A stretch of DNA of 64,000 bases, from NCBI GenBank assembly GCA_036971615.1, contig JAYKKR010000011.1, positions 1,116,001-1,180,000 on the forward strand. Reading direction: 5' to 3'. The translations under genes and the position numbers were made by a program. Within the stretch, counting starts at the first letter, position 1. Each line of letters begins with the position of its first letter. The DNA is from Amyloporia xantha. Its lineage: Eukaryota > Basidiomycota > Agaricomycetes > Polyporales > Adustoporiaceae. Positions 34,101-46,060 of this stretch are shown piece by piece. Under the pieces are notes generated by a model. That model did no database searches. It saw only the letters and a program-made list of their open reading frames with translations, and was not told where the DNA came from.

Positions 34101-35237
34101 TTCTGCCTGGACGACTTGCGTGTAGATACGGATACTGATCGAAGTCTGGATATATCCCAAAGTTGATTAGCTCTTCTCAGATCCTCCAATCAAGTTCGGC
34201 CTACATTAAACACACTAAGGGCATCGTTGAGGTTATGATCACAGGCTTGGATATCTCTGAGAATCTCATCGCGTTTGAGGTACCGCGTGATGAACGGACG
34301 GTGATTCTGCTTTCGCAAGAACTGGAATACCTGAACAAAGACTCTGATGCATGTGAGTAAATTGCGCTCATCCATTTTCTTGTCAAGAAACTCACTCTTC
34401 GAGGCGTGATATCGGATTCAGTAAACCTTTTCCAACTAGCTCTCCCGCCTCCTGTATTTCTTCTCGAACAGAGAGCAAGATGGTAGCGCAACGTTCCGTC
34501 AAATGATGACAAGCCAAGAAGTTCATCTACCAGTCGGTAAGGTCAACCTCTTACAAGCCACGAGACATAGTACACACATCAATCATGCGCAACGCATCCC
34601 ATATGTTTAACAGTGTCATCGCGGCAGCTTGTAGCCCAGGGAAGGGTAGAAATTGTGCAACAACTTCAGCCAGCACCAAGCTATCATGCACAATGTAGGC
34701 TGAATAGTCAAGCACGTTGATGACAGCCTCTGCCACGCGCTGGAGCAGCGTCAGCATCCCGCCTCGCCCTCTAGTCGTCTGCTTACCTTGCGAGTTCGCC
34801 TCAAGCTTTCGACATGCTCAGGAGGGATCGCCTTCCGTCGCTTCTCTAGGAATGACGGTGGTTCCCCGCCACGGGAACCCCGCCATGGGGATGGTTCTGC
34901 GTAATGCAAGACCTCCGAACCATCCGATGGAAGCCTCCGCATGGGAGTCGCGCTTCGAAGAGGACTCATAGCTCGGCGCCCAGCCATCCGTGATAAACGA
35001 GACGGCGGTCGAACTGGGATATCAACAGGGGCTGGTGAGCCCTGCCTGCTCTAGTGGGAGAAAGGTGATGTGAGTAGCCAGAACAGATGAGGACAGATCA
35101 GCAAATGCTTATCGTACTTCCGACATTCCGCTGAGGAATCGTGCCCCAACTTCAAAAGGCGATCTTGGTCGTTCTGGTGCAGGGGAATAGATCTGAGGAA
35201 GCATCTGCCTCCTGGTAGACTTGCCGCTATCAGTCAT
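31136..35237 (-). CDS. MLKL-like TKL-type kinase A with conserved C-terminal region
   Basis: More than ten exons encode roughly 1,100 residues. The start at 35237 (MTDSGKSTRRQMLPQIYSPA) leads into a Ser/Arg/Pro-rich head. Then comes an alpha-helical block (FLPFPGLQAAAMTLLNIWDA, LTERCATILLSVREEIQEAG, FVQVFQFLRKQNHRPFITRY, LKRDEIL) like the four-helix N-terminal domain of MLKL-type proteins. A coiled linker (QQVERDLAMDTEDLRRLTRE) precedes the kinase domain: IGIGYFSNVFQG (G-loop), VVAIKELTE (VAIK Lys), VLHGDLK (HRD replaced by HGD), CVIADFGQSE, GTLRWQAPELM and DVYAFAICCLEVL. The C-terminal region includes LWSPCPVTLGDVGYFS, GKFVTLFNAFDP, YGRVSTG, VNHQHPDGQ and FNVHSKAQMGRPWGHF. It is a paralogue of the plus-strand gene at 39250-43590. 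The kinase may signal or act structurally; a membrane-acting or death role is inferred only from the N-terminal resemblance. Confidence 0.78.
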
Positions 35238-36640
35238 TGCAGAAAGCCAATGGGGCCTTCAGCTTGCCAGGGCGAAAAGGGACTGTCGTAATGAGCCAGT
35301 GGTCGCACGGAGAAAGAGGGACATATGAGCGTCCATTCAAGACGTCCGTCTTATAAGCGCAGCGTAGAAAGTCACACATTCAGACCACACAACAGTGGCA
35401 CGGATCACTCGCTCCGCCGAAGCTCAACTCTAAACCTATTCTGTAGGCTTGAATGGCACGGAGGTTCACATACCTATACGGCAAATGTACCGTTCAATGC
35501 GCCGGTGATTTCATACGAGAATGACAGTAATTTCGGTGTTTGGTCAGCGCCGGTTCATTGCCACCACCATCATGGCGGCACTTCCTCGCAGCCTTGCGCT
35601 CTCGACCACTTTGATGCTTATGAATCCTGTACGTCTGGTTAGACATAAAAACTGAAGCATCGACTGAAGCACCGTGATGTCGAGTTGGAATGCACAAATA
35701 GACCGACGCCTGGTGTCGTAATTAAAGCTTCGAAAAGATCGACGGTCCGCGTGTACATCTCATGGCTTTAATTCCACAAACCTACCGGTGTCCTAGTGTA
35801 TATGAGTTGAATCTTGATAAAGAATTGAATGATTTCTGGAAGGCCAACTTAAGCTCGTGTTTGTAGTACCAGATAGTTTGAGACTGAGAATCTCATTAGA
35901 CTGAGTTTTCGAAGCCAGCGCGGCGAGCTGCACGTGCCCTCACAATCGGGCTCGCCATCGGGGATCGAACATCAACCGCTTCGGGCATGTCACACCATAC
36001 CGCACACCATTTGTTCACGACTGACGCACTTCGCAGACACTACTGGCGTCACAACTTGCGGGAAAATACTCTGTGGTCTAGAAGAAGCATTGCATGTTGC
36101 GTCAGGTCTACTAGTCAGGTTGTATAGAAAACCACACTACAGCCCTTCGACGAGTCATTCCGCTTGCAATTGCTTCCTTAGGAGAGTAACAGGGATTGAA
36201 TAAAATCTCTATAAATCCTGTCAACTCTCAGAAGCTAGGAGATCAATCCGTTCCAGTATGCACAGTTTTGTCCGCTCGAAAAAGCAATACACCTAGAGCC
36301 ACATGGTGCCACTCCTTCTTCCAGAAAATCTGGGGCCTCATTTGATCAATGTAGAAATGGTGAATAAATGCGATATTCCTCCCGTGCATCTAGAACATAA
36401 ATCTCAGACATTGGATCATATCGTATGCGTACCCGTGTGTACCGAAGAGCTAAGCTACTAGTTTCAGTTTCAATATTTCTCACCGGACTCCGGCCTTGTA
36501 CAGCACCTATTTCTAGGGTCTTTCCAACGTTCGAACGCGATTAATCTCTTGTGTGCTATCGCGATGGCCAATGGATCCCACACGCCTGGCAGTCGCCGGT
36601 CTCGATCAGAATTTCTCATAACGACATACACCGCCGCCTG
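35238..36640. other. Intergenic upstream of kinase A
   Basis: The 5' region of kinase A (minus) lies here. Short frames lack motifs. Confidence 0.45.
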
Positions 36641-36649
36641 GTCTCCTAG

Positions 36650-38335
36650 CGTCGGATAATATTCCGTATGTGGACGTCCCGCAAAAGGCGGGGATGATGG
36701 TGGGAGCACATTGACAATAGATAACCATGCACGCCGATCTACTCGATTACACTGCGCTATTGTCCGCTGGCTGTTCGAATATGATACAGGTAGGAGTCTC
36801 GGCCCGATTCCTAATAGCTTTGAATGCTGCAGGAGATTCGGTCAATGCGGTAAATCGATCAGCACTGTTCCGCAGGTTCGCTTACTGCGACGAACACGTC
36901 AGAAGACTGCCCTGCTGAGATAGGGGTTGCGGAGGACCTATTACGAGGTCGATCGAATAACCTTCGAATCCTGCAACGCTAAACAATCCTATTGCAGCAG
37001 TGTGAAAAGATGATGGGGGCAGTCCCGGGGAGCTAGAGCCGCGGCACGGAGAACGCGTCTCGCGGCACGTCTAGTAAGACGCCGGCGGAACGTTTGGTAG
37101 CCATGAGGTGTCTCGGATCTCGATCACATTCGGTTTCCGCCGGCAACTCAGTGCTGAGTGCTCAGGCCTTCAGGCTTCGGCTATCATGGCACCTCACACT
37201 TGAAGCACCATATTCAGTACCTTCCGTCCTATGCCAATAAGAGCCAGTCTCACAGGCGAATGAAGACGCATCTCGACGGGAGGCAGGTGGCGAAGGACGC
37301 GACCACGTGACCACGTGACGTCTATCTCGACGCGTTATACAAGTAATTGAACCCGTTCTATACTACGGTTGGTATGATGTTTCCCGATGTGTGAACAGCG
37401 AATTCGTTCAGTAATGGAGTCACGCAATGATTCATTTTGACCAAAGAAACTAGCATTACATCCGTGCGGCCTTTATTTCCGTAATTTTGTCTAAAATAGA
37501 GAGAAACGACGAGGCATACGCCGGGATCTGTTATTACGCTTCCACCATTTCTTGCTCAATCAGAATGCATCTTACTGTACTCTCGAAATCGGTCACCTGC
37601 TCGGCTTCCACAGTGGACCGCCGTCCATGATCGAAATTTCGCGTCTAGCGGCCTTCCAGTATCGGATGATGCTCCATGTATGGGCATCCCGCCGGAAGCA
37701 AAGACAGATGGTGATACCGCCGCAGGTAGCCATACATACAGATTTCCTAACGGCAATTATGTACCCTGCGCTATCTGGTAGTATAAATGGTAGGAACACC
37801 GGTCCGTTGCCGAATGACTTTGAATGCCGAAGGAGACTCGGTTACTGAGGCAGCTCGATCAGCAGGTGTGCTATGTTGGGCCGTGGTGAGTCTGAGTGAT
37901 GCTTTGATTGATTCAAATGTGACCTGTGTAGAAATGGAAGACGCGGCTGAGCGTCGCATACAAACCTTCTCACAATAAGCCTCGTCTTTCCGTTGCCAGA
38001 CCACTCCACAGCCAAGCTCTTCTGCTGCCCGGAAAGCCCGTATGGTGCAACGAACGCGTCAGACGACTTGCCTTGCGGGGAGATAGGGGCTATGGGTGAT
38101 CCGTCACGAGATTGCATGACCGATCAAATTGCCTTCAAATTCTGCACCATTGAGCTCTCCAATTGCGGAAGCCTGAACAAACGGTGTTCCTGTCCGGGGA
38201 TCTAAAGGAGAACGCGTCTCGCGGCACGTCTAGGATGCCGGCGGGACGTTGAGTAGCCATGAGGTCCCCGCCAGCGGATCTCGATCGTGTTCGGTTTGTG
38301 ACCGTCGATCGCTGGCGGGGAGGCCGGCAACTAAG
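36650..38335. repeat. Old tandem duplication in the spacer between the two kinases
   Basis: About 36650-37155 and about 37660-38335 are diverged direct copies. Shared landmarks are GACTTTGAATGC/GCTTTGAATGC with GGAGA(C/T)TCGGT, CGAACACGTCAGA/CGAACGCGTCAGA, GAGATAGGGG, GAACGCGTCTCGCGGCACGT and GTAGCCATGAGGT. The second copy has an extra segment inside the last block (CGATCGCTGGCGGGG). Frames on both strands in both copies are broken and no protein family is recognised. Confidence 0.65.
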
Positions 38336-39249
38336 GTGTCAGCCAATCCTGAGCAGGGCATGACAAATATTGACGACTCAGCGAGCAGGCTCGCGGCCTG
38401 AAATGGAATGTTCCGCGCGTTGGCCATCTGCCAGTGGAGGACAGTGGAGGACGGGCCTGTGCGCCGCGGTCATTCGTTGACAGACTTCCATCTTGCGGTA
38501 GGAGCACAGGAGCAAAGTTTGACCATGAGAACGTTTGGTATCTGGTGTTAAAGACGACACCGCCATGGAATTGTATTCTGCTGTGTTACCATGCCGTGTT
38601 CCGAGTGGCTGTCAATTATCATTGGGTTTCGGGGAATGATGCTGTCACTGAGTGCTGAAACGTAGTGGGAATTCTATCAGATATTGAACTATAAGATATA
38701 GAGATGCGACATTTCAGTCATGGGCCGGCAGTTTAATTGTACATACGAGTATGGAGTGCAAATTCGTAGAATAAAAATGTGGCAGTCATGTTGAAACGAA
38801 CTACGACACCTGCCTAAAACGCGCAATTTCCCACGGCATTGACTGCAAGAGACAGCCAGATCCAGTGTGAAGCGCTGTTCTTGTCGACGAGCTGGCTCTC
38901 TGGACCGACGAACTCGCTCACGGCGCCGACAGTGCTTTTACGTGTTCACATTACGATTCACTTTATTGCCTGCTCTGCAGACATCCCAGATCATCCGCGC
39001 ACAGATTACTTAATTTGGCACTGGAGGACGTCGGCGGAGGAGACAGATCCGCTTCCACGCGTTGCTGTGGTCTACTGCTGCGACTCGAACCGCCCGTATA
39101 AGAGAGCAGCTGTTTCCTACCATCGCTCTCAGCTTTACCCTTCTCACTCTTGACTTCCCTTGCATGCTCATCCAGAGCAGGTTGCATAGAACGCTCTAAG
39201 AGATCGGTTATCTAGCCTTGCCTGTTCAAGCATCTCCTGCGTTTCTACC
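38336..39249. other. Intergenic upstream of kinase B
   Basis: No gene is seen. The last few hundred bases are pyrimidine-rich and lead to the ATG at 39250 (ACCATGGAGAG), a good start context. Confidence 0.45.
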
Positions 39250-42200
39250 ATGGAGAGCATTCGGAAGGCCGTGGGCAAGAAGGCGTCTCCCTTATCCCCG
39301 CAGCACTCCTCTGGATCGTCCACCACGGTCTCGTCCCCTCGTCTCCCCGCTTCATCACCTACCTTGGCGCCCTCGTCTTTACCCGCCATTGATGCTGTAG
39401 ATCACGAAGATGAATCTTCCTGGGCAGCGCCCGGGAACGCGAACGCGTCTCACCGTCCTCGAGGCCTGTCAACGTCTACCATCCGCCCTGCACCGCAGTC
39501 GTCGGTGGTACCCGTCTCTCGTGTCACGTCGAACCCACTGCCCCAGTCGGGCCTGTCATCACTTGTGCCCTTCGGAGTGGACGAACATCCAGCGGTTCGC
39601 AGCCGTTCCTCTTCAGTTGGTGGCCGTGGTCGTTCCGTGAGTCCCTTACGGGACTGGGCTTTCACCTGGAGGATCACCTCCCACCGTTCCGAAACCCCGC
39701 CCCATGGGGCACCGCTTACTTGGTGGAACTCACGACAACCCGAGTCGCGTCCATGGATAGGCACACGACACAAGACAATCCCGTCTGAGCAGACGGAGGC
39801 GTGGCTGCGGACACGTCAGGTGAGTAGACCATTCCTGTGCCTTCGTTGTAGCAACGTTTGACGTGGTCGTAGCGCGTATCCGAAGCTGTCGTTAACGTCG
39901 TTGGCACGACACTGGCTGTCACCCATGAGGCCTTGACATTGAGCACCGAGTTGCTACAGTTCGCGCCCATGCCTGGTCTGGATATCGCGGCGAGGGCTCT
40001 GCTAGACATATGGGATGCGCTGCAGCAGGTTGACGTGAGTAGTTGGTTATTACAATGGCATTGTTGAGCTGAGACGATCGCTTCTGCAGGTGAACCGGCT
40101 CGCCTGTTTACGCCTGGGTGAACGGTGTGCGACGATCCTGTATTCCGTTCGGGAAGAAATTGCCGAGGCTGGCGACCAGGTTGGAGAGGAGCTACTCAGT
40201 CCGATCGCACGGCTTGTCGAGTGAGTTTCTAAATATTTTGCGATTCTTATCATACTCAGTGCTCATGATTCGATACAACAACAGGTCGTTCACTCAGGTC
40301 TATCAGTTTTTGCAGAAGCAGAACCACCGACCGTTCATCAAGCGATATCTCAAGCGGGACGAGATCCAGAGGTCTATCCAGGGATGCGATCACAGCCTCA
40401 ATGACGCACTCAATATGTTCAGTGTATGTGGAACTCGACTGGGCGAGTCGACTTGATCTGACATCTCTTCATTTTCAGCTCTCCATTCAGATCCGTATTC
40501 TGAAACAGGTCCTCAAGGCGGAGGAGCAGCGGCAGGCAGACACGGCCGCCCTGCTGGAAAGGCTGGTGATTAACCCACCTCCGCAAACGCGCGCGTTGCC
40601 CGCACCGGCGAGCAACACACTCCAGCTGACCGTCACGGAGGCTACAACGCCTGTAACATCGGTCGATCAGCTCTTGAACGCGGGACCCGAGCAGATCCGC
40701 GCGACCCTGCAGGCCATCACCGCCCAGCAGGTCGAGCGCGATCTCGCGAACGACACCGTGGATCTGCGGCAGCTGATGCGGTCTGCGCTTCAGGCGAACA
40801 GCGATGCCGAGATGATCAGCATCCTGCAGGTCGGGCGCGACGAAATGCCGGAGGCCATCAAGGCGCTCCAGCGTGCGCTGGAGACCGAGGTCGAGCGTGA
40901 GAGCATCGCTGCCGAGCAGGAGGACACGGTTCTCGTCGCATCGGTCAGCACTACGACGAATGCTGAGGGCGCGAATATCTCTCGAAGCACGACCTATACG
41001 AGTGTGGGGAGCAGGAAGTCGTCTGGCGACAAGAGCGTGCCGTCTCGGAGGTCTCCGCGGGATACTCTTGATCGGGAGTTCATCGAGACTGGGATCGACG
41101 CGCTTCGGCGGCTCAGCACTGTGGACGTCGCGTTGCCGAGTTGGACCATCACCCGGTATGAAGTCGACAGAGAAGAGAAGATCGGCATCGGCTTCTTCTC
41201 TGATGTCTACAAGGGTACATGGCGGGATCACACTGTCGCGATCAAGGTACTCGCGGAGACAACTCCGCGACAGCTCTTCATTCATGAGGTGAGTAATTTG
41301 AAATTCGCGAGGTAAGAAAGGTTGATCCAATCAACTTCGATAGGTCACCATCTGGAAGGAACTGCAGCACCCCAATGTTCTGGAGCTGCTCGGCGCGTCT
41401 TCGACGTCAGGCGATCCGCCATGGTTCCTCGTCAGCCCATATCTCAAGAATGGCAGCATGGTGTCGTACCTGAAGGGCCTTCCCAGCCTGGACTCGGTTG
41501 ATCCGCTCAAAATGATACATGAGATTGCCAAGGGTATGACCTACCTTCACGGTAAGGATGTTCTGCACGGTGACCTCAAAGTAAGCTGCGCTTCGCCTCG
41601 GTACCGCAGTTTGCACCTTTCTGATTCTTGCTTTCGAAGGGCGCGAATGTGCTTGTTGATGACCGTGGTCACTGTGTCATTTCCGACTTCGGCCAGAGCG
41701 AGATGAAGTCCGAAGTATACCGCGTTAGCGGAAAGCCTATCCCTCGTACGCGTCCACCGTTATTGATATTTCTGTATTTCAACTGAGCAGGATCACAGAT
41801 GGGACTCTGAGATGGCAAGCGCCCGAGCTGATGACTGGTCATAGCGAGATGACACAACAGATCGACGTTTATGCATTCGCAATGTGTTGCGTAGAAGTGC
41901 TCACCAAGGGGAGTTTGCCGTGGCCTTTGGCTGATGATGATCAAGTCCGGCATTTTGTTCTCCGTACGTCGATTTCACCTTTTGCAGTCGACATCCCTTT
42001 CTTATTGACTCCATCATTCATAGGAGAAAACAGAAGGCCAGCCATTCCTTTGATAGAGAGGAAGTGGAGGCCACAGCTCGAGTTGCTCATGAATGCATGT
42101 TGGAGTTACGAACCATCTGCTCGACCTTCCTTTGCCAAGATCGTTCAAGACCTCCAGCAGCTGCGCCTTCGCTTTGGCTCTGATGTCAAAGATTCTCCTC

Positions 42201-43590
42201 TTCCAAAGTCACATTTAGATCTGCCCGAGCCGTTCCCTCCACGAGCATCCCCGGACATGCATCCGGTGCCACTGCGCGATCTTCCACGTAAGCTACTTCT
42301 AATCATCATTAGTACTTCCATTGATTCATTATGATATGTAGCGGATACGGTCGCGACTTTCATCGAGGATTCGTCACTCTCTTCTGATGCGTCCTATCTG
42401 ACCGCCGGAGAGCTTTCTTTCTCGCCAACCTCACCAATCCATCCAGAGTCGACTACCACACACCTGGAAGATCCATTTTTACCTTCTCCTCGTGCAAGCA
42501 GTCGTGCATCGTCCATCTCGGACACAGGGGATTCTGGGTCCGATGTAGGCGTCATGCTTGATCCTCCTGGATATCAATCGCCACCACCAGCGGACGAGCG
42601 TCAAGCAAATATTCGCAATGAGAGGCGCTATAGGATGCTATTGCAACACGAATTCCACCCATCTTGTAGGTTCAATCATTTCCATGTTTTGGCCCTCGTC
42701 CGCTCAATATTACTCTTCGCTCCTTCTCAGTAACGCTCCCATTGTGGACTCCGTCCCCAATTCCGTTGGGTGCAGTCGGTTACCTCTCCAAACCGAGCGG
42801 CGATTTTGTCACCTTGTTCAACGCGTTTAAACCATCAGAACCCATCAATGGCGTTGGGGACAACATACCGGCGCTAGAGTCATACGGCCGTGTCTCGACG
42901 GGTACACAGCGCCAGGATAAGCGCAATGTGAAACAACGCGCAACAGACATGATACAGTCGTGGATCACATCAAAGAATAGCAACCTCTCAATCAGCCGAC
43001 GTTATTCATCCCCATTGCGTGCGGGGCACAAAGTTGCTCATCTCTTTACGGAGGCAACTGCGTATCGCTACGTAGAAGATCTTGCAACGCCCAAGAAATG
43101 GTTCAAGGCGAATGTAGATGCCATCCTCAAATTGAATCATGCAAATCATGAGATAACACGAGAGGATCTCTACTTGGGTATGTGTGAAACTTCCGGGTGT
43201 ATGATCCGTTTGACTAAAATATCTTCATCCAGTAATTGGAACGCTAGAAGCTCAAGACCACGCGCTTTATGTAAGCCATAGCCATCCTGATGGGCAGGTT
43301 CGTACTAGTGTCCTTACTATTCTTATCCAATTACTTATCGATATTCGCATCATTAGCTGAACTTCAATGTTCACTCTGCACCCCGCATGGGCCAATTTTG
43401 GGGCCACTTCAGCACGACCACCGACCTGTCTTCGTCGCTGGTTGGCGGGCCTGTTTATGCAGATGAACCCATAGGTAGCGAGCAGAGCGCCAGCAAGGTC
43501 TCCAAGGTCGGACGGGGTGGCCCATGGGACACGGTGCTTCTAGCCCGATTAAGGTTCAAGACTGATAGCTCTGAACCCACGTCGCTATGA
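39250..43590 (+). CDS. MLKL-like TKL-type kinase B with conserved C-terminal region
   Basis: About thirteen exons encode roughly 1,200 residues. Residues 1-190 are a Ser/Pro-rich head from MESIRKAVGKKASPLSPQHS. About 190-340 is an MLKL-like helical block (LQFAPMPGLDIAARALLDIW, LACLRLGERCATILYSVREE, FLQKQNHRPFIKRYLKRDEI, CDHSLNDALNMFS). About 340-550 is a coiled linker. The kinase domain (about 560-850) has IGIGFFSDVYKG, HTVAIKVLAE, VLHGDLKGANVLVDD, CVISDFGQSE, GTLRWQAPELMTG, DVYAFAMCCVEVL and CWSYEPSARPSF. A Ser-rich spacer precedes the C-terminal region: DTGDSGSDVGVMLDPP, GAVGYLSKPSGDFVTLFNAF, SYGRVSTG, YVSHSHPDGQLNFNVHSAPR and GPWDTVLLARL. The catalytic-loop Arg of HRD is Gly (non-RD), as in kinase A; Lys, DFG and APE are kept, so catalysis is possible. 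The two genes point away from each other across about 4 kb. Confidence 0.82.
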
Positions 43591-44174
43591 GCGATGCTCT
43601 CCAAAGTGACTGGCTCTCTTTGGAGACTAATAATTCTTGCAACCACCTCGATGGTCGTTTCTGTTTCCCGTTTTCACGCCTATATCTTTACTTCACCTTC
43701 CATCCTCCTGGACCACTAGCCTCGGACATCAGCAGTTTTGCGCTTCGTGACAATGTACTTTATATTATATCCCCATTACTCATGACATTCTGAGTAGCAA
43801 ATCGATATCCTGTAACATCATACCCTCCGGGAAGAACACGCATTTTGTAGCATTAGCACCGCCTCGTTTATATTTTAACAAAGTTACATCAAGGTTTTTG
43901 TTTTTGATGAATTACGCCGAGGAATGTTGCCCTTCGCGGCTATACGTACCATGAAGAATATACAGCGTCGGCCTTGGATTGGGATTCTGAACAAGAGTGA
44001 AAGGAACTGTAATTTGGCACAACACGTGGTAGCAATTGCGAGAGTCTACTACATAGCTAGCATGAGGATTCTACGACAAAATGGTTAAATAGTAATATAC
44101 AACACATGACTCTAGTGCATTGAGCGACATAAAAAATGTGAAGAGTAAAGTGTATCATCACCGTACAATGGGAT
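43591..44174. other. Convergent intergenic, no gene seen
   Basis: AT-rich 584 bp between the 3' ends of kinase B and the thioesterase-like gene; presumably the two 3' UTRs and terminators. Confidence 0.5.
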
Positions 44175-46060
44175 TCACAGCCCTTGGACGCCCTCCATCC
44201 CCTTCCGCAAGGCCCCTACGACCTCCATACCGGCCTTCCGGCGCCGCTCCATCTCACCGCCCAACGCCGCCTCCCACCACCGCTCCTCCTCCGGGACCTC
44301 GCGCCAGCCACCGGCAAAGAACGCACGCAGCGCCCGGAGCTCGAGCTCGCTTCCCCGCAGCCGCAGTACTTTCTGCCAGTACGGCGGCGGGTTCGCGTGC
44401 GAGTAGGGCCTCGGGGCGGGCGTCGGTTTGGCCGACTCAGCGGCCGGCTTTGTGTGCGTCGGTGCCTGCATCGGCGGCTCGCTCAGGGTCTCCGGACCGG
44501 CGCAGAGCCCCTCGCACGCAAGTACGAGCGACGGCGGGACGGTGATCCGCCCGACTTTGAAGCACATCGCGGAGACGGCGACGCAGTGCAGCGTCGCGCC
44601 GTCTGGCTCCGCGTGGATCCTGGCCTGGGTGCGCAGCGCGGCGGCGATGGCGTGCGAGTCGGGCCGCTCCTCGTTGGAGATCAGGGTCATCTTCCCGACC
44701 TTCGCGCCGTGCGGGCCCGAAGAGGTGTTGGGGAACGTCGGCGAGACGGGCGTGGGGGGCGTATTGCTCCGCCGTTTCTCGACCACGTCGGGCGTCGCGG
44801 GCGTGTGGAGCACGGGCACGGGAGCTGCGTTCGCGCGCGCGTCGGTCTCGGGCGGCGTCGGTGGGAGTCGGACCTCTATCTCGCTCTCTGAGACGGTGGA
44901 CGAGATGGAGGGCCTGCCTTTCGCGTGGGACCTGGATTTCTTCTTCGGGTGCGAGACGTACCGCGCGACGATGTAGATCTGTGTCGTACCGTCAGTTCAG
45001 CACTTGCGTGGATGTGTCTGATAGAAACATGGGACGGCTACGCACCCATTTGTTGTCCCAGCTCGCGATGCTCAGGCGTACTTCATATCGCGAGAGGATG
45101 GGAATTTCGCGGAGGAAGTTGTAGTGGGTGCCTGGTGTGGGGAACGCATGTAATTAAGACTCATTGGCTTCGATAAGGCATTTGTGACATTATACGCACC
45201 TCCAAGGGGCATCCAGCCTCCTGCCCGGAAGAAGGTAGGAAAACATTGAAGTGCGTGTTTCAAGCGAGCGCAATCAAGGCTCTGTATTATATATGTTACG
45301 ATCAGCCGTTGCGATCGAGAGTGTAAAGGCTGACCTTTGCATAGCATGAGTTGCTAAGATGCATGTTGAAGTCGGAGTCATCGGGACCTGAAGGAGTAAG
45401 GTCAGTATTAAGACATGGAACAGTCGTCAAGTATAGCAAAATGATAAAGGTGCGGCAGTACCATAGAGACTCGCCGGAATATGTTTAGGTCTGTTTAGGT
45501 GCTAGTGAAGCAACTAGCGTCGAGGTACGTCTGACCGCAAAGCACACCACAATTCCCGCAACAAATATTTAATAGGAAGTCCCGCGGTCCTCTTGACCCC
45601 CTCGAGGTTCTGGACTTTTATTTCTCCCACATTGCCCTCTTGATTTGCGGAGTTTCCGAGCACATGAAGCAGAAGGGAAAAGAACTCACCGGCCCAGCTC
45701 TTCCACGAGACTTCCATGTCCAACGGATTCTTCCCGACCGGAGACAATGCTCTGAACCATTTCGCCTTTGCCCGCTGTTGTACATGATGTGGTTTGAAGA
45801 GAAGGCAGAGACGGAGCAACTGGAAGCGGAGGCGCAGCGCAATCACAGGACGGAACACTCGGACTGTTCATTCGGAGTTCATTTCAACACGTCGACGGCC
45901 AGAGTATGCAGGGGTACTTACAATGCCATGAAAGCGGCCAGGAGCGGATGTTGACCAAGAAAAGCAGGAACACGATGTACTTCAAGAACGGAACGCCGAG
46001 AGAGGCGAGCGGGAGACGGAAGGTAGGGAATTGGGGCAGACGGCGGGCTAAAGGTGCCAT
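44175..46060 (-). CDS. THEM6-like thioesterase-superfamily (hotdog) protein
   Basis: Six exons. The first (from 46060) gives MAPLARRLPQFPTFRLPLAS, then FLKYIVFLLFLVNIRSWPLS, a probable membrane anchor. Exon 2 has FKPHHVQQRAKAKWF and GKNPLDMEVSWKSWAG. After a long intron (about 300 nt) comes GPDDSDFNMHLSNSCYAK, the diagnostic D-[SC]-D-x-N-x-H-x-[NS]-N-S-x-[YF] block of THEM6-type proteins. It continues with SLDCARLKHALQCFPTFFRA, GGWMPLGGTHYNFLREIPIL, SRYEVRLSIASWDNKWIYIV and ARYVSHPKKK. A basic and Pro/Thr-rich insert follows, then LHCVAVSAMCFKVGRITVPP, which looks like the last hotdog strands. The C-terminal 100 residues are low-complexity and Glu/Arg-rich. The family is related to acyl-CoA thioesterases; the substrate is unknown. 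The last exon is much more GC-rich than the rest of the gene. Confidence 0.82.

Noticed and set aside
40419..41330. 303-codon minus-strand open frame inside kinase B
   Set aside because: It is antisense to the linker and kinase exons, whose plus-strand translation is conserved with kinase A.
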